Shown here: in pieces, positions 45,560-56,149 of the stretch
Position numbering within the stretch: the stretch's first letter is position 1
Layout of the letters: each line of letters starts with the position of its first letter
NCBI GenBank assembly: GCA_015680685.1
Contig: MNCI01003909.1
Coordinates: 37,865 to 101,864, forward strand
DNA from: Gnetum montanum
Lineage: Eukaryota > Streptophyta > Gnetopsida > Gnetales > Gnetaceae
Direction: 5' to 3'
DNA length: 64,000 nucleotides
Translations under genes and position numbers: made by a program
The notes under the pieces: generated by a model
Seen by the model: the letters and a program-made list of their open reading frames with translations, nothing else
Databases searched by the model: none
Told to the model about the DNA's origin: nothing

Positions 45560-46497
45560 AAAGGAAAATTTTCATAAATAATGTAAGGTCCTTCTCATAG
45601 TGTTTGAAATTTTTTCTGTTGTGACACAAGTGTGGGGTTCTAGTAAAGAACCTTATCTCTTGGTTGGTACTTGACTCTCCTAATTTTTAGGTCATGATGT
45701 TGTTCATTAAATGTCTTGTGTAACTCATTAGATGATAGAGCAGCTAGTCGATTCTCATCTAGCTTGTTAAGAGTCATTAACCTTTGTTTTTGTGCTAGAT
45801 CAAGGTCAATGTTTAGGTCACATGCTATGGTTAGTGTATGGAGCTCAGTTTGGATAGGGAGCGTTGGGAGTTTTTCATACACTAACTCATAGGGAGAGTA
45901 GCCTATAGGGAGTTTCCATGTGGAGCGGTATGCCCAAAGAGCATCATTCAGTTTAGTGCTCCAATATCATCTATATTTGCTAATAGTTCTGGTCAGTATC
46001 TCGGTAATCTCCTTGTTGGTGACCTTAGCTTAACCATTTGCTTGGGGGTGGTATCATGTAGTCAATTTGTGCTCAACCCCTAAGCATTGCATTAGCTTTT
46101 GAAAAGTTGCACTTGTGAAGTATGTTCCATTGTTAAAGATAAGTGCACATGGCACACTAAACCTATTGACGACTTGTTGTTGAAAAAATCAAGCAGCTGT
46201 AGATGATGTGCAATCTTTAATAGCAGCTGCTTTAGCCCATTTTGTTAAGTAGTCTATGGCAACTACGATGTAAGCTTTTCCATTGGATATTGGTGTAATG
46301 GGACCCATGAAATCGATTCCCCAAATGTCGAAGGGTTCTAATGGTTGAATCCATTGTTGTGGACCTTCCATTCTAGGAGTCATTCCCCCATCACGTTGAC
46401 AACACTCACAAGATTAGATGAATTGATGGGTGTCCTGGAATAAAGTAGGCCAATAATACCCTTCAATCATATTTTTCATTACAATCATATTTATGAA
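45560..46497 (-). pseudogene. C integrase relic
   Basis: The open part 46383-46189 reads MEGPQQWIQPLEPFDIWG, then IDFMGPITPISNGKAYIVV and AIDYLTKWAKA, so the first catalytic Asp region is intact. Downstream, SDNGTHF has become FNNGTYF (Asp to Asn), and PQANGQxEV reads PQANG-stop-AKV (Glu to Lys). The well-preserved C-terminal part (45882-45640) begins MYEKLPTLPIQTELHTL and runs to a KYQPRDKVLY block. Confidence 0.82.
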
Positions 46498-46557
46498 GAA
46501 AAGAAATAACAAACTGCCATTACAATCATATTTATGATGAGGCCCCTATAACCTATT
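46477..46557. repeat. 20-bp direct repeat at the C breakpoint
   Basis: CATTACAATCATATTTATGA is at 46477-46496 and again at 46518-46537, 21 bp apart. Immediately after the second copy TGATGAGGCCCCTATAACC (46535-46553) resembles an LTR terminus. This short stretch joins the truncated C to solo LTR S and looks like a rearranged junction. Confidence 0.7.
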
Positions 46558-47408
46558 TGATGAGAGTTGACATTACCTATGCCCAACCATAAGAATCACA
46601 AGTGTTCATGCATGATCTAGTCAAATTTCATGGATAGGACTAGTTGTGGCATCTAGATCATTATGCCTTGATCACAGTTCATTGTCTTCCCACTTGGACT
46701 AGCGGTAACTTTGTCATGTATGGTTTAGTCTAGAGTGAGGCATATTATTTTTGATGTTGTTTTGGCCTTATGCTACTCTTGATGACAATAAAGAAATCAA
46801 TTATTTAAATTAATTAACAATGAAAAGTAAAGTCTAAACTACCCTATGGGTGATGAATGTCTATTCCTAGCTTGCTATACATTTCCTCAGCGCACCTATC
46901 CATTAGAGGGATTACCAAGCGCTATGCTACTAGGTAAACCATGCAATAACACTGGTGGGATTACCAAGCGAATATGTGTTTATGCTTGCAATTGGTCACT
47001 CTCATTCCAAAAATTCATTAATGTGCATGAAAATGTAAATATTAAGTGAGTACATGGAATATAAATTACATTAAAAGTAAATTTAATCTAAGTCAAAGTA
47101 TTGCAATGAATAAGAATCAATCTCGATCTTATTGCCATCCATGGAATGTGTCTAGGTACATTGCCACTCAAATAAGATGCTATAAAATTGACTCAAATCC
47201 ACATTGTAGGCACTTACTAACTAGTCTCTAAATTAAATAAAACTATAAGATTTTGGCTACTCTATTAACTAACATATTCCCAAACCATGCACCCAAGTGC
47301 TATATTTATAGGCCAACACACATGCCATGATATCAAATATTTGACATCGCTTCTTAGGCCTCGATATCGAATATTTGATATCAGAGCTAGACAAAATACG
47401 ATTCATCA
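46558..47408 (-). repeat. LTR S, solo Athila-type LTR
   Basis: 851 bp, with plus-strand ends TGATGAGAGTTGACATTACC and ACGATTCATCA. The minus-strand TATAAATA box is at 47310-47303. U3 holds two near-perfect 20-bp palindromes (47329-47348 and 47363-47382). No polypurine tract or primer site adjoins it, so it stands alone. The flanks CTATT and ATCTA do not match, so no target duplication supports simple solo-LTR formation. Confidence 0.75.
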
Positions 47409-47965
47409 ATCTACATATAAGAGAATATTTACTTCTTGGGATCCAATTTTGATAGCATGATTTTCTTTCTTATTGCACAATCATTCCTATATTTCATTAA
47501 TAAATATATTGATAAAACCTAATATGTTGGGTAGCTACACCAATGTATCGCCATCGAGGCATCCTTTGATGCATTGGTACATATGTGTCGATACTCTCTC
47601 ACTTGAAATCTATAAATATGAATACATCATCCGCATTGAACATAGTTTAGTTAGTAGTGCACCAAAGTTCTTGAAACTTCTCTCCATAGGAATTTGTTAA
47701 ATTTCCCTCTAATTGACTATAGTGTGAATTGAATTGATTATATGGAATTTTATTTAAGTGCAAGATACACTTGGACACTTTTGCATTATAGTAATAAAAT
47801 AGAGATTTATTCCTTCCATTGCAAACTTTGGGATTAGCATTTAGTTTACTTTCCAGCACTTTACTTTTTGTGCTCTTAGGAATTTAATATTTCATTCTAT
47901 AGCAACATGAGTATAACCACTTTGAGCATAATATATTAATACCTGGTAATCTTAGTAGTGAATAC
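47409..47965 (+). repeat. LTR Y, truncated plus-strand LTR
   Basis: From about 47590 it follows the OA LTR order. A TATAAATA box lies at 47610-47617, then a TTATTTAAGTGCAAGATACACTTGG-like R region and AATAAAATAGAGATTTATTCC. A GAGTATAACCACTTTGAGCA stretch and CTGGTAATCTTAG complete it. Its left end meets LTR S and its right end is cut at the start of LTR E, so E probably inserted into Y. Confidence 0.6.
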
Positions 47966-48112
47966 TGATGAGATGCGGTTCGCACAGGCCGCGATATTGC
48001 GTATGCGATATCACAGCCGACGCGATATCGCATCCCCCGCAATATCACGTACGCGATATCGCATCTTTCCCTACGATATCACGTACATGATATCGCAGTC
48101 CGCCGCCATGTC

Positions 48113-48120
48113 TATAAATA
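48113..48120 (+). promoter_or_regulatory. LTR E TATA box
   Basis: TATAAATA within TGTCTATAAATAAGACACG, just after the palindrome array. It is the best preserved promoter of this LTR family in the window. Confidence 0.65.
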
Positions 48121-48523
48121 AGACACGACTCTCCCTTGTTCGGGATCCTAGTTTTAGAGTAGTGAAGCTCTGGCAGTTTGATCCCTCTACAGTTAGATTT
48201 TTTCCCGTGTCTGCCCGCAATGTGGTGAATGTAATTGTACGGTGTCTTTATTCGAGTGTGCCATACTTGGACATGCACATGATCGGCAATAAAGATCGAG
48301 ATTACTTCATCATTGTAGCATTCACTTAGTTTATCTATTTGTTATTTATTTAATGTTATTTATTGCTTTCATAGCGCGGTGTGAGTACAACTTGGCTATG
48401 AACATCTACGGATGTGTACGGCTAGTTAAGGGATCGGTTGCTCATCGTGATTAGTCTCTCACCCTTAAAATCCTAGAAGCGGAATGAGTACGACTTGATT
48501 ATGAGCATTTAAGTGTGACTGCT

Positions 48524-48650
48524 TGGTAGCCCAGTGGTGTAGCTAGGGGGATCTACGCTTGGTAACCCAGTGGCCTATTTGGGGTCTGCGCTTGGTAATC
48601 CTAGTGGCGTACCTAGGCCTATGCTTGGTAGTCCCAGTGGCAATCGTGCA
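48524..48650 (+). repeat. LTR E subrepeats (about 35-40 bp unit)
   Basis: Four units begin GCTTGGTAGCCCAGTGG, GCTTGGTAACCCAGTGG, GCTTGGTAATCCTAGTGG and GCTTGGTAGTCCCAGTGG. A larger duplication brackets them: GTGTACGG...GGGATCGGTTGCTC (about 48414) and GTGTACGG...GGAATCGGTTGCTC (about 48664). Other LTRs of the family hold one or two such units. Confidence 0.7.
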
Positions 48651-48714
48651 CGAAGTCCAAGATGTGTACGGTTGATCAAGGAATCGGTTGCTCGTTGCAC
48701 TTAGGCTAGATTAG

Positions 48715-48715
48715 N
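48715..48715. other. Single N, possible assembly seam
   Basis: One undetermined base. CpG-rich sequence to its left changes to CpG-poor, AT-rich sequence within about 60 bp to its right. Confidence 0.9.
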
Positions 48716-49078
48716 TGTACACCTAGCCGTAAACACTTGGTAACCTAGCAACTTTAGTATAGGTTTAGGATGTGTAGAAAAAGTAGGAATGACTACTCTA
48801 TGTTTAAAATAGCTTAAATTATTTAATTACATAATTAATTAGAATTTAATACTTTAATCACTTTATCCTAGTGATGCTTCTAATTATATAAAATAATAAC
48901 AAAAAAATAAATAGCATATGACTCAATCACACCTAACGATATCCATAGAATCAACACAAGTTGTGATTAGGAAGACAATGATAAGCATTAATCATGACCT
49001 TATTATCTAAATCCTAGATACCCAAAGAGGTCGATGGAATTTGACCAGAATGCACCTACATACTTGTAATTCACTTAA

Positions 49079-50818
49079 AGGCAGGAAAGGAGGTGATTTT
49101 GGAGAGCACCTATGAAACCTTTGGAAAAGAGAATGCATCAAGGAAGAGAAATATTTTTCTAGAGGAAGAAATGTACTCCCTGATATTAGAAGTCAATGTC
49201 TCTAAGAAAAAACTAGAAGCAAGAATAAGTAAGTATTTGAGTTAGTTTTTGTATAATTTTTTATGCCAGGTGTCTTTGACATGGCATTATTTCGAGTTTT
49301 GACATTACTAGAAAAACAACATGATGCAAACACTTAACCAATTTTTTACTACAAAAACTAAAAGAAATAAGAAATCCCTAGAACTTAAAATAAAGAGACT
49401 ACATTCTATCCTTCCTTCCATTCCCAAAGGCCAAAAGGAGGATATGATCTAGGAGGAGAAGAACTTCTTGGAGGACTTATTTTCATTAGAGGAAAATGAA
49501 GGGTGTATAGGAAATGGATTTTTCTAACTTTCTCGATTTACCTTTTGATGAAACATGTGAAGAAGAGTAAGAGAGTAGAGATAGGAGAATTCATAAACTT
49601 CTAGAATTTGAACTCCTTTCTTCACCTCCTATAGATGTCACACCTCCAAGTAAATAAGTTCTAACTGATGTAGAGATTTCTAAGTGGATCAAGGAGGTGG
49701 TGAGTTCAAGACTTTCCACATCATATGGTAAGTAAAAAGGACATGACATCAAAATTTTTTATGTTGATAATACTTTGACATCACAAATACTTAACAATTT
49801 TCCTCTTTACACCAGAGATGAAAAGGAAAATCTAGTCTTACATCAAGGATTAGCAGATGATGGTAGAATTTCTAGCTAAAGTCATGGAAGCAAAGTTGAA
49901 ATTGCTATCTCCAAAATAGGGCAAATTAAGAATATTATTACTATAGAATAACATTAATTAGCTATAAGAAGAGAATCTAATGTTCTGTTGGCTAAAATGT
50001 AGAAATAAAGATAAAGTTAAATAGGAATCATGTCACTTTCTATGATCTAGTAATAAGATGTAGTAGCAAAAAATATTGCTACAAAGAAAATAAGTGCTAC
50101 CCTTAATTATGCTAAGGATATGGAAGTGTTGGCCACTAAACATGCCAACACTAATGCCATACTTCTAGATTCATTCAAGCAAGAATGAAAGAATAAGGAA
50201 GAAAGTAACAAGTAAATAAGGTTGTTGTTGGACCAAGTCAAGTTGCTAGAAGCAAAGGTTCAAGGCTATAGCATGGTTAGGAATAACCCTCCTTTCATGG
50301 TATACTATATGGAAAAAAATAAGGTGGTGGAATTTCAAAGATTCTTAATGAAAAGAAAGCAATCAACACTGACAATAACATGTTTAATGACTAGCTTAAG
50401 AAATTTAGTTGTAGCATGGAAACATTGTGGGAGGAAATAGTAGACCAAGAAGAAGTGATACAAAAGGGAGCATCGCAAGCTACTAAAAGAGAATAAAGGT
50501 ATCTATATAGATAGAAAAATAAGGAGTTTGTTTATTAAATAGGCAAAGTTGGAAGCACTGTTTGAAGATTTTGGATAAAGTATGGTAATTACCACACTAT
50601 TAGATGAATAGAAGGATCTTGAAGAGGAACTTGCTATACAAGAGGAAGATGATGATATCTCCCCTAAATTTTTAAAGGAATATGAAGAAGAATGAGCTGC
50701 TATTCTATCAAAGATCCCAAGTTTAGCTTTTGAAAAGTTAGACATAGTCAACTTGAGCTTGAAGGAGATAGAATAGTAAATCCTTAAAATTTATGAAGAG
50801 ACTCAAGATAAACATTAA
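49079..50818 (+). pseudogene. F2 convergent coiled-coil ORF relic
   Basis: The plus-strand frame, broken by stops, is rich in K, E, L, I and N. It reads LEEEMYSLILEVNVSKKKLE (about 49155-49215), KVEIAISKIGQIKNII (near 49893), then SATLNYAKDMEVLATKHANT (about 50093) and LLLDQVKLLEAKVQG (about 50221-50267). It ends with EEDDDISPKFLKEYEEE, a stop, LSKIPSLAFEKLDIVNLSL and ETQDKH-stop at 50818. The pattern suggests a long coiled coil. I do not recognise the family. It is antisense to the F gag. Confidence 0.45.
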
Positions 50819-51799
50819 AGACTTTTAAGAATTGATTTTATTTTATTCAATCTAAGACTAACTCATTTGGTCTTAATTTTTTATATGAATATCTTGAAAA
50901 GAGTATCTAATTGTTAGTAGTAGAAGAGCCAATGCCAATGCAAATCAATTAAGAGGTTGAAAAAGAAGTTGAAAAAGATTAAGTCTATGTCATTTATTTC
51001 TAGTGAAACTATTTTATAATAAATGTCAAGTGTGATTGACATGAGCATTTGACACCATGTTGAAATTTATGATGTGCATTAATCTTTGTGACGAAGTTTT
51101 TAAAATGAAATAAAATCTATGTTCACATTAATTTTGACTTCACCATTTTTCTATGTAGTAATAGCTAGAATTAATGTGACACGTTGAATCTTATAACTAC
51201 TTGTCAATTTAACATTACCCATTAATAAAAAATGATTAAAGAGGAAAGAGTTAAGAAAAATTCACTAATCATCATTTTCCTAATGATAGTAAACAACAAA
51301 ATAAAACTAAAAGAAAAATTCTAACATGTGCTAGTAGACATCCACCACCTAATGAAAAACAAAAGATGGAAAATAAGAAAGAAGAGACTACTAAAGTTTA
51401 TGGATCTAAGGTTATCATATTGATAATAAACCTATGATTAGTTGAGTAAGAAGGATAAGGAGAATCCTTCTTCTTAGACAAGGATATGTCCAGTTCATCA
51501 AAGCATAATGCATTGAATTTAATGTCAAAAGGAGACTTGTTGCCTAAGTCTACAAAATCAAAGATAAGCTCAGAGTTCTTAGAAAAGTAGGGAACTATAG
51601 GCTTATCTATAGGTTCCATCAAGTTTTAAGTTATATTTCCATTGAGTTGATAGGAATGTGCTTCTCAATCAAGATGAGAGACACAAGGAGTTTGACTATC
51701 CATAGAGATAACTATCTCACAATTGCAAACAAGTATGTATATCTCCTGATGTAATGGAGAAGACATAGCTCTATGTTCAGCTAGCAAGGAATACTCTAG

Positions 51800-52040
51800 T
51801 ATGCCATTAACATTAGGGCACTCACGTATCACTATAAAGATAGCATCAAACTACATAGCATTGCCTACCATGAATGGTATCCTAATGAAACCTATAACCT
51901 CTACTCGTGTACTATGAAACAAGAAGAGGTTAATGCAGGTTTCATTAAACACTATCTAATCCTAAAGGTTAATATGCTTGATAACAGCCCATGTGATCAC
52001 ATTTGATCTAGCACTATCATCAATATATATTAGCAGAAAT
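51800..52040 (-). pseudogene. F2 retropepsin relic
   Basis: The minus strand reads IYIDDSARSNVITWAVIKH, a D-D-S-A active-site region comparable with D-D-G-S/A in Ty3/gypsy proteases. Downstream, VEVIGFIRIPFMVGNA and FDAIFIVIRECPNVNGIL correspond to the flap and C-terminal parts. The open frame 51622-51398 follows, with KKKDSPYPSYS, but no RT. Confidence 0.5.
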
Positions 52041-53289
52041 GTAGCTTTTGAAGACATTTTGATGGTGATCTCTTGATGCTCTCACCATGAAAGTTTAGAA
52101 TATTTGATCCATAGTGAGGAACTTGAAGAAAATAGGATATAGCTTCCATCTAAGTAGTGATGTCACTTAAGATCATGATCCTATTAATAACATCATATGT
52201 TATAGTGTGATGTTCTTTAGAGGTTACCATGAGTTATACAAGGATAAGTTAGTGCCTTTGGAATGGAAAATAGAGATAATCTATTGTAAGATCTTATTGT
52301 ATGTAGGCTGAAATGGTTGTGGAGAAAGTACCACTATAATAGGATATATAGGATTAGAAGAAGATGAGAGGTCACTTCAAGATGTTGCCTCTTATTAGTG
52401 CTAAAAATAAACATTATTTCTTGTTTTATAAGCTTTCTTCAAGGCATTAGTTGTCTTCTCCTTTTACTTAGTTGAGTAGAATTCATTGATATGTTGACTA
52501 TGAGTCAAAATCTTCACATGAGGTGAGAGGAAAGAATATGTTTGAGGTGTAATGGATGGAATAGTATTCTGAGGTTTAGTATGAGATGCAATAAGATGGG
52601 AAGTGGATGATGGTAAACATTGAGTAGGAGTGGATTAATAAGAGTTAGTGGCATAAATGTGATAAGAAGGTGATGATGAGTGCTTAGGCTTAGATGGTGT
52701 GGTGTAGTCAAACTAGGGAATGACATAGGGCTTTTAAGATTGTGTTGATGTCTACCTAGATTGACTATAGTCAAACCAATGAATGACATAAGGCTCTTTA
52801 GGTGGAGACTTATAAGCTTTGCATTTAGTCTTGAATGCTAAAATCATTCCTCTAGCTCCTAAGGAGATGTGAAATACTTCTAGTTACTAGTTATCTAGAT
52901 GCATAGTGGATGGGTCACTTTCCACCATTATTTTATCCTTATCAATGAGGTTCTAAACATCATCTTTTAGATTCCTATAATTATCTATATCATGTCTAGT
53001 AGTCTCATGTTAGTAGTAGTATTTATGATAGTCGTATCACTTAGGCACCTTAGGATCTCCTTCTTGTTATTGAGAAGGATTCAAGCATGCTCTTGCTTGT
53101 TCAAAGACATACTCCACCTTAAGGTGGTCATCTCTAAGAAGATTTTTTAGAAGTAAAGAGTATCTCATAAGTATCTTGGTATACTAATCTCTACTCTTGT
53201 GAGGTCTAGATAGTTGACTAGATGAGGAAGAAATTGAGAAAGCATTGTTTTATCCTTTAGAAAGAGAGAAAACACTTGCAAGTGTTGAG

Positions 53290-54840
53290 GATGTCTTCTC
53301 TTATTCATAAGTCTTAGTAGCTTTATTAGGAATTACCATGAATTCTTGGTCATTGCATTGAATGGCTTATTTTTCAATGCATTTAGCAGCCAAGACATCA
53401 TTCAAAGAATGAGGCTTGGGATCAATCATTCTCTTCTAAATGTATTTAATAACAACCACTTCAAAGGTGTTTTGTATTTTACATTCATCCAAATGATAGG
53501 ATAGTTTTGTTGATGCCACTATCCATTGAGAAATGAACTTATTAATGGGTTCATTTTGCACTTTCTTGATGTCAATGAAAGACATAACATTGGTACTTTG
53601 AGGCATATTGAACTTGAAGGGTTCAATGAAGGCTTCATGTAGTTGCTCTTGAGAGGTAATAGATCCATGTGTTAGGGATCTATAACATTCCAAAGCTTTT
53701 CCATATAGTGAGTTAGAGAAACATCTCAACACAATATAAGGGTAAGGGGCTAGAAGCATGTATTTGTTTTTGAATATGATCACATGATTCATGAGGTCTC
53801 CCACCTCACCATTATACTTAGTAAAAGTAAACAACAAAACTTCCTTAGGCAAGATTGATAAAGGAATTGTAGAGCTAATGAGGTCATTTAAAACCTTATC
53901 CATTACTATTTTATCTTCATTGGTCTAAAGATGAAACATAATGTCATTAAGTAATGCAAGTAGCTACAGATCTATTCTAGGGAAGTCGATGGTGGATGAG
54001 ATTATAGTAGCCAATGAAGAAGTTTGGAAAGAAGGCACATGAGAAATGGGTCCACTTAGAGGTGGAGAAAGTATACCTAAGGAAACTAGGTTTGATGAGT
54101 ATACAGGGAAATGGAAAGTACCTATGGCTTGTGGAATGTCAGATGGTTATGAGGCAAGAGTAGATAATGAAAAAGATCAAAACAAAGATATAGTGGGCTA
54201 AGGCTTTGGAATGGAATAAAAAGTGAATCCAAAAGATTGAATTTATGACTAGAAAATGGAGTGTGGATTACTAACATTGTTATATGGGAAGAGTTAATAG
54301 ATTGAAGTAGTAGTAGTAGGAAGATGAAATGATTCAGTAGAGAGGAACAAATCTAGGTACACTACTTTAAGTAGGCAAGATGTTAGCATGATAAATATGA
54401 CAAGAATGGGGGTTACTTTTGCCAATTTTCTTAGTTGGTTACTCTTCATCTTCATTAGATGAATGTTAGACTCAAAGGCAACACTTTCTCTCCTTGTCTT
54501 GAGAGTGATATGAGGACCAAGAGGTTGATCTAGGATGTTCTTCATCCTAGCTTCTTGAATTTGTAAATCAACTTGTTCGTACATCTTCTCTTGTTCCAGA
54601 AAAAAGTATACTAGATCCTTAAATTCCTTATCATCTAGCTTAATGGGATGATTAGGATTGGGAAGTAAGGGTGGTAGATTGTAAGCTTCCTCAAACTCCA
54701 ACATGAGTTTGAGCACATCAGAAGTCAAGTTGTAGTCAAGCTCCCATTTGACAAAGGCTACATTGTATTTTGTCAAACTAAGTCCACTTAAAAAGGCTTG
54801 ATTCCTCCTAAGATTTAGTAGCTTCTATATTTCAAAGACA
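53290..54840 (-). pseudogene. gag: F2 gag relic
   Basis: The N-terminal part (54776-54294) is open for 160 codons with ELDYNLTSDVLKLMLEFEEA, LPPLLPNPNHPIKLDDKEFK and DLVYFFLEQEKMYEQVDLQI. The core (53903-53436) is open for 155 codons with AFIEPFKFNMPQSTNVMSF and KKVQNEPINKFISQWIVAST. The same blocks are in F1 at 22440-22189 and 21586-20930. Confidence 0.62.
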
Positions 54841-55069
54841 CCTTAAGTAAATGATAAGGCCATAGCAATGATTAATGAAATTCTATGACTTCATAGGGTT
54901 ATTACTAGTGTGTCAACTTGTCCTTGAAAATAAGTTTGCACTTGAAAAAAATGGTGAAAGACTTCAATTTCAATGGAACATTGAAATTACAAAGTTTTAA
55001 TATGATGTTAAAAGTTTTAACATGATACATAAAAAATATTTAGTGATAAAATCTATCTATGAAAATGAT

Positions 55070-55435
55070 TGATAAGCATAAAAGTGTTGCGGCAATAGGC
55101 CCCCATTGACATGGCCTTGTTAATGGGCCTCCATTTACGTGGTGTTACCCTATTGATGGGGCTACATAAATGTAGCATTTACTACATCTATAGGGCCTCA
55201 TCGATGTAGCCTAGTAATAAAAATTATAAATACCCACTCATAGCTATGTTTATGAGGAGTTGAAGTCATAGTTGTAGCAAAGATCTTGCAATTTTTTCAT
55301 TTGAGTGTTAGAATATTTTTCTAAGTGCCCATAGTAGGAGTTAGAAAGTGTATAGATCTTTATTTGAGCATTATTGTACCTAAACCACACTAGTGTCAAT
55401 GGAAATAACGATGAGCCTTTTGATCAAACGTTGCA
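55070..55435 (+). repeat. D 5' LTR, U3 and part of R
   Basis: From TGATAAGCAT it holds a U3 with repeated GGCCCCCATTGACATGG, GGGCCTCCATTTACGTGG and GGGCCTCATCGATGTAGC motifs. TATAAATA is at 55225-55232, and an R region TTTATTTGAGCATTATTGTACC matches the R of OA. The sequence jumps to gag near 55430. Its U3 motif differs from the GATATC type of the other copies. Confidence 0.65.
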
Positions 55436-55439
55436 GAGG

Positions 55440-56095
55440 CTATAAACATTCCAACTAGGCATGTGAAAGATACATGGATTAGATGACTTAATATGAACAA
55501 TATTACTAGATTTGAGGGGAAATATAAATTTTACCCACAAACAAATCTTCAAGCCTTTCACAATGCCTTAAAAAGTATTAAAAATAATTAGCAAAAATTA
55601 AAGTTATTTCCTAAGACACTCATCAAGGAAGCAGAAAGCTGGTACCAATCTTTAGAGCTGGAATCTATCTACAAGTGGAGTACAAAGCTAGTGCTATTTA
55701 ATGATAAGTATTAGATATACTATATAATGTCTAATTTGAGAAGGAAAATCCAAGGATGGAATTAAGGAAACCATGAACCCTTGGAAACCACCATGGGTAG
55801 ATACTATTCTCTCATACACCGATGCCCTAGCTATGGTTAGTCTCAGTGGGAATAACTTTTCCATATCACAGATGGACTTAGATTAGAAAAAAAGAGAAAT
55901 CTTGGAGTCTCTGCCTAAGGGAGACTATCAAAAATGTAAGCCCATTAAATCCAAAGGAAAATTGAGCAAGTAGCAAAAGAAAAAGAAGATTTGAGAAAGC
56001 ATGAAAGTGCGAAGGAATATAATAGGGAACTTTCCATCAAAAAGAGGAAGGTTTGATTTTGTGATGCTAAAGAAGAATCAATTGTATCTAATTGG
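55440..56095 (+). pseudogene. gag: D gag fragment
   Basis: It reads MNNITRFEGKYKFYPQTNLQ and AFHNALKSIKNN, then LFPKTLIKEAESWYQSLELE and HEPLETTMGRYYSLIHRCPS, and LFHITDGLRLEKKREILESL. This is the same core as in A1, B and OA. The N-terminus is lost, and the linker before protease is shorter than in B. Confidence 0.7.
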
Positions 56096-56149
56096 ATTTG
56101 AGTTGGTAACATTCCTAGGAAATGAGCTGATCCTAGAAGTTCTCTTATT

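Larger units (their letters stand above)
42650..46497 (-). mobile_element. Element C: 3' half of an Athila-type Ty3/gypsy
   Basis: The minus-strand order is integrase (46497 to about 45560), T-rich tract (about 45350-45240), 3' noncoding blocks, polypurine tract (43475-43467) and 3' LTR (43466-42650). Everything upstream of the integrase zinc-binding region is missing beyond 46497, where the sequence becomes a short direct-repeat spacer. It lacks the post-pol ORF body and internal TATA segment, although a TGTAGATGGTGATCA start context survives at about 43867-43853. Confidence 0.8.
47966..49078 (+). repeat. LTR E, CpG-rich GATATC-type LTR
   Basis: It starts TGATGAGATGCGGTTCGCAC. Its U3 has about eight GATATC/GATATT palindromes, many flanked by CG (for example ACGTACGCGATATCGC at 48051-48066), then TATAAATA at 48113-48120. 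Repeats of GCTTGGTAACCCAGTGGC type fill 48524-48650. After the N at 48715 it continues as CpG-poor, AT-rich LTR-like sequence, fading out near a GGAATTTGACCAG stretch at 49035-49047. No primer site or gag follows. The right end is approximate. Confidence 0.6.
49079..55069 (-). mobile_element. Element F2: second F-family copy
   Basis: On the minus strand it has gag (about 54840-53290), a protease relic (about 52040-51800), and a spacer that ends at a convergent plus-strand coiled-coil ORF (49079-50818). It aligns with F1 from 50618 to 55065 in the same orientation, some 32 kb away. It keeps the ORF part that F1 lost, while F1 keeps the 5' region that F2 lost. D is inserted at 55070. RT and integrase are absent, as in F1. 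Confidence 0.65.

Noticed and set aside
47970-48110. Regular palindromic repeats that could be taken for a CRISPR array
   Set aside because: Units are 10-16 bp with no constant repeat length or unique spacers of fixed size, in a eukaryotic LTR U3.
47958-48329. 123-codon plus-strand frame rich in R, S and I
   Set aside because: It spans the U3 palindrome array and TATA box of LTR E. The residues come from CGATATC-type repeats, not from a gene.
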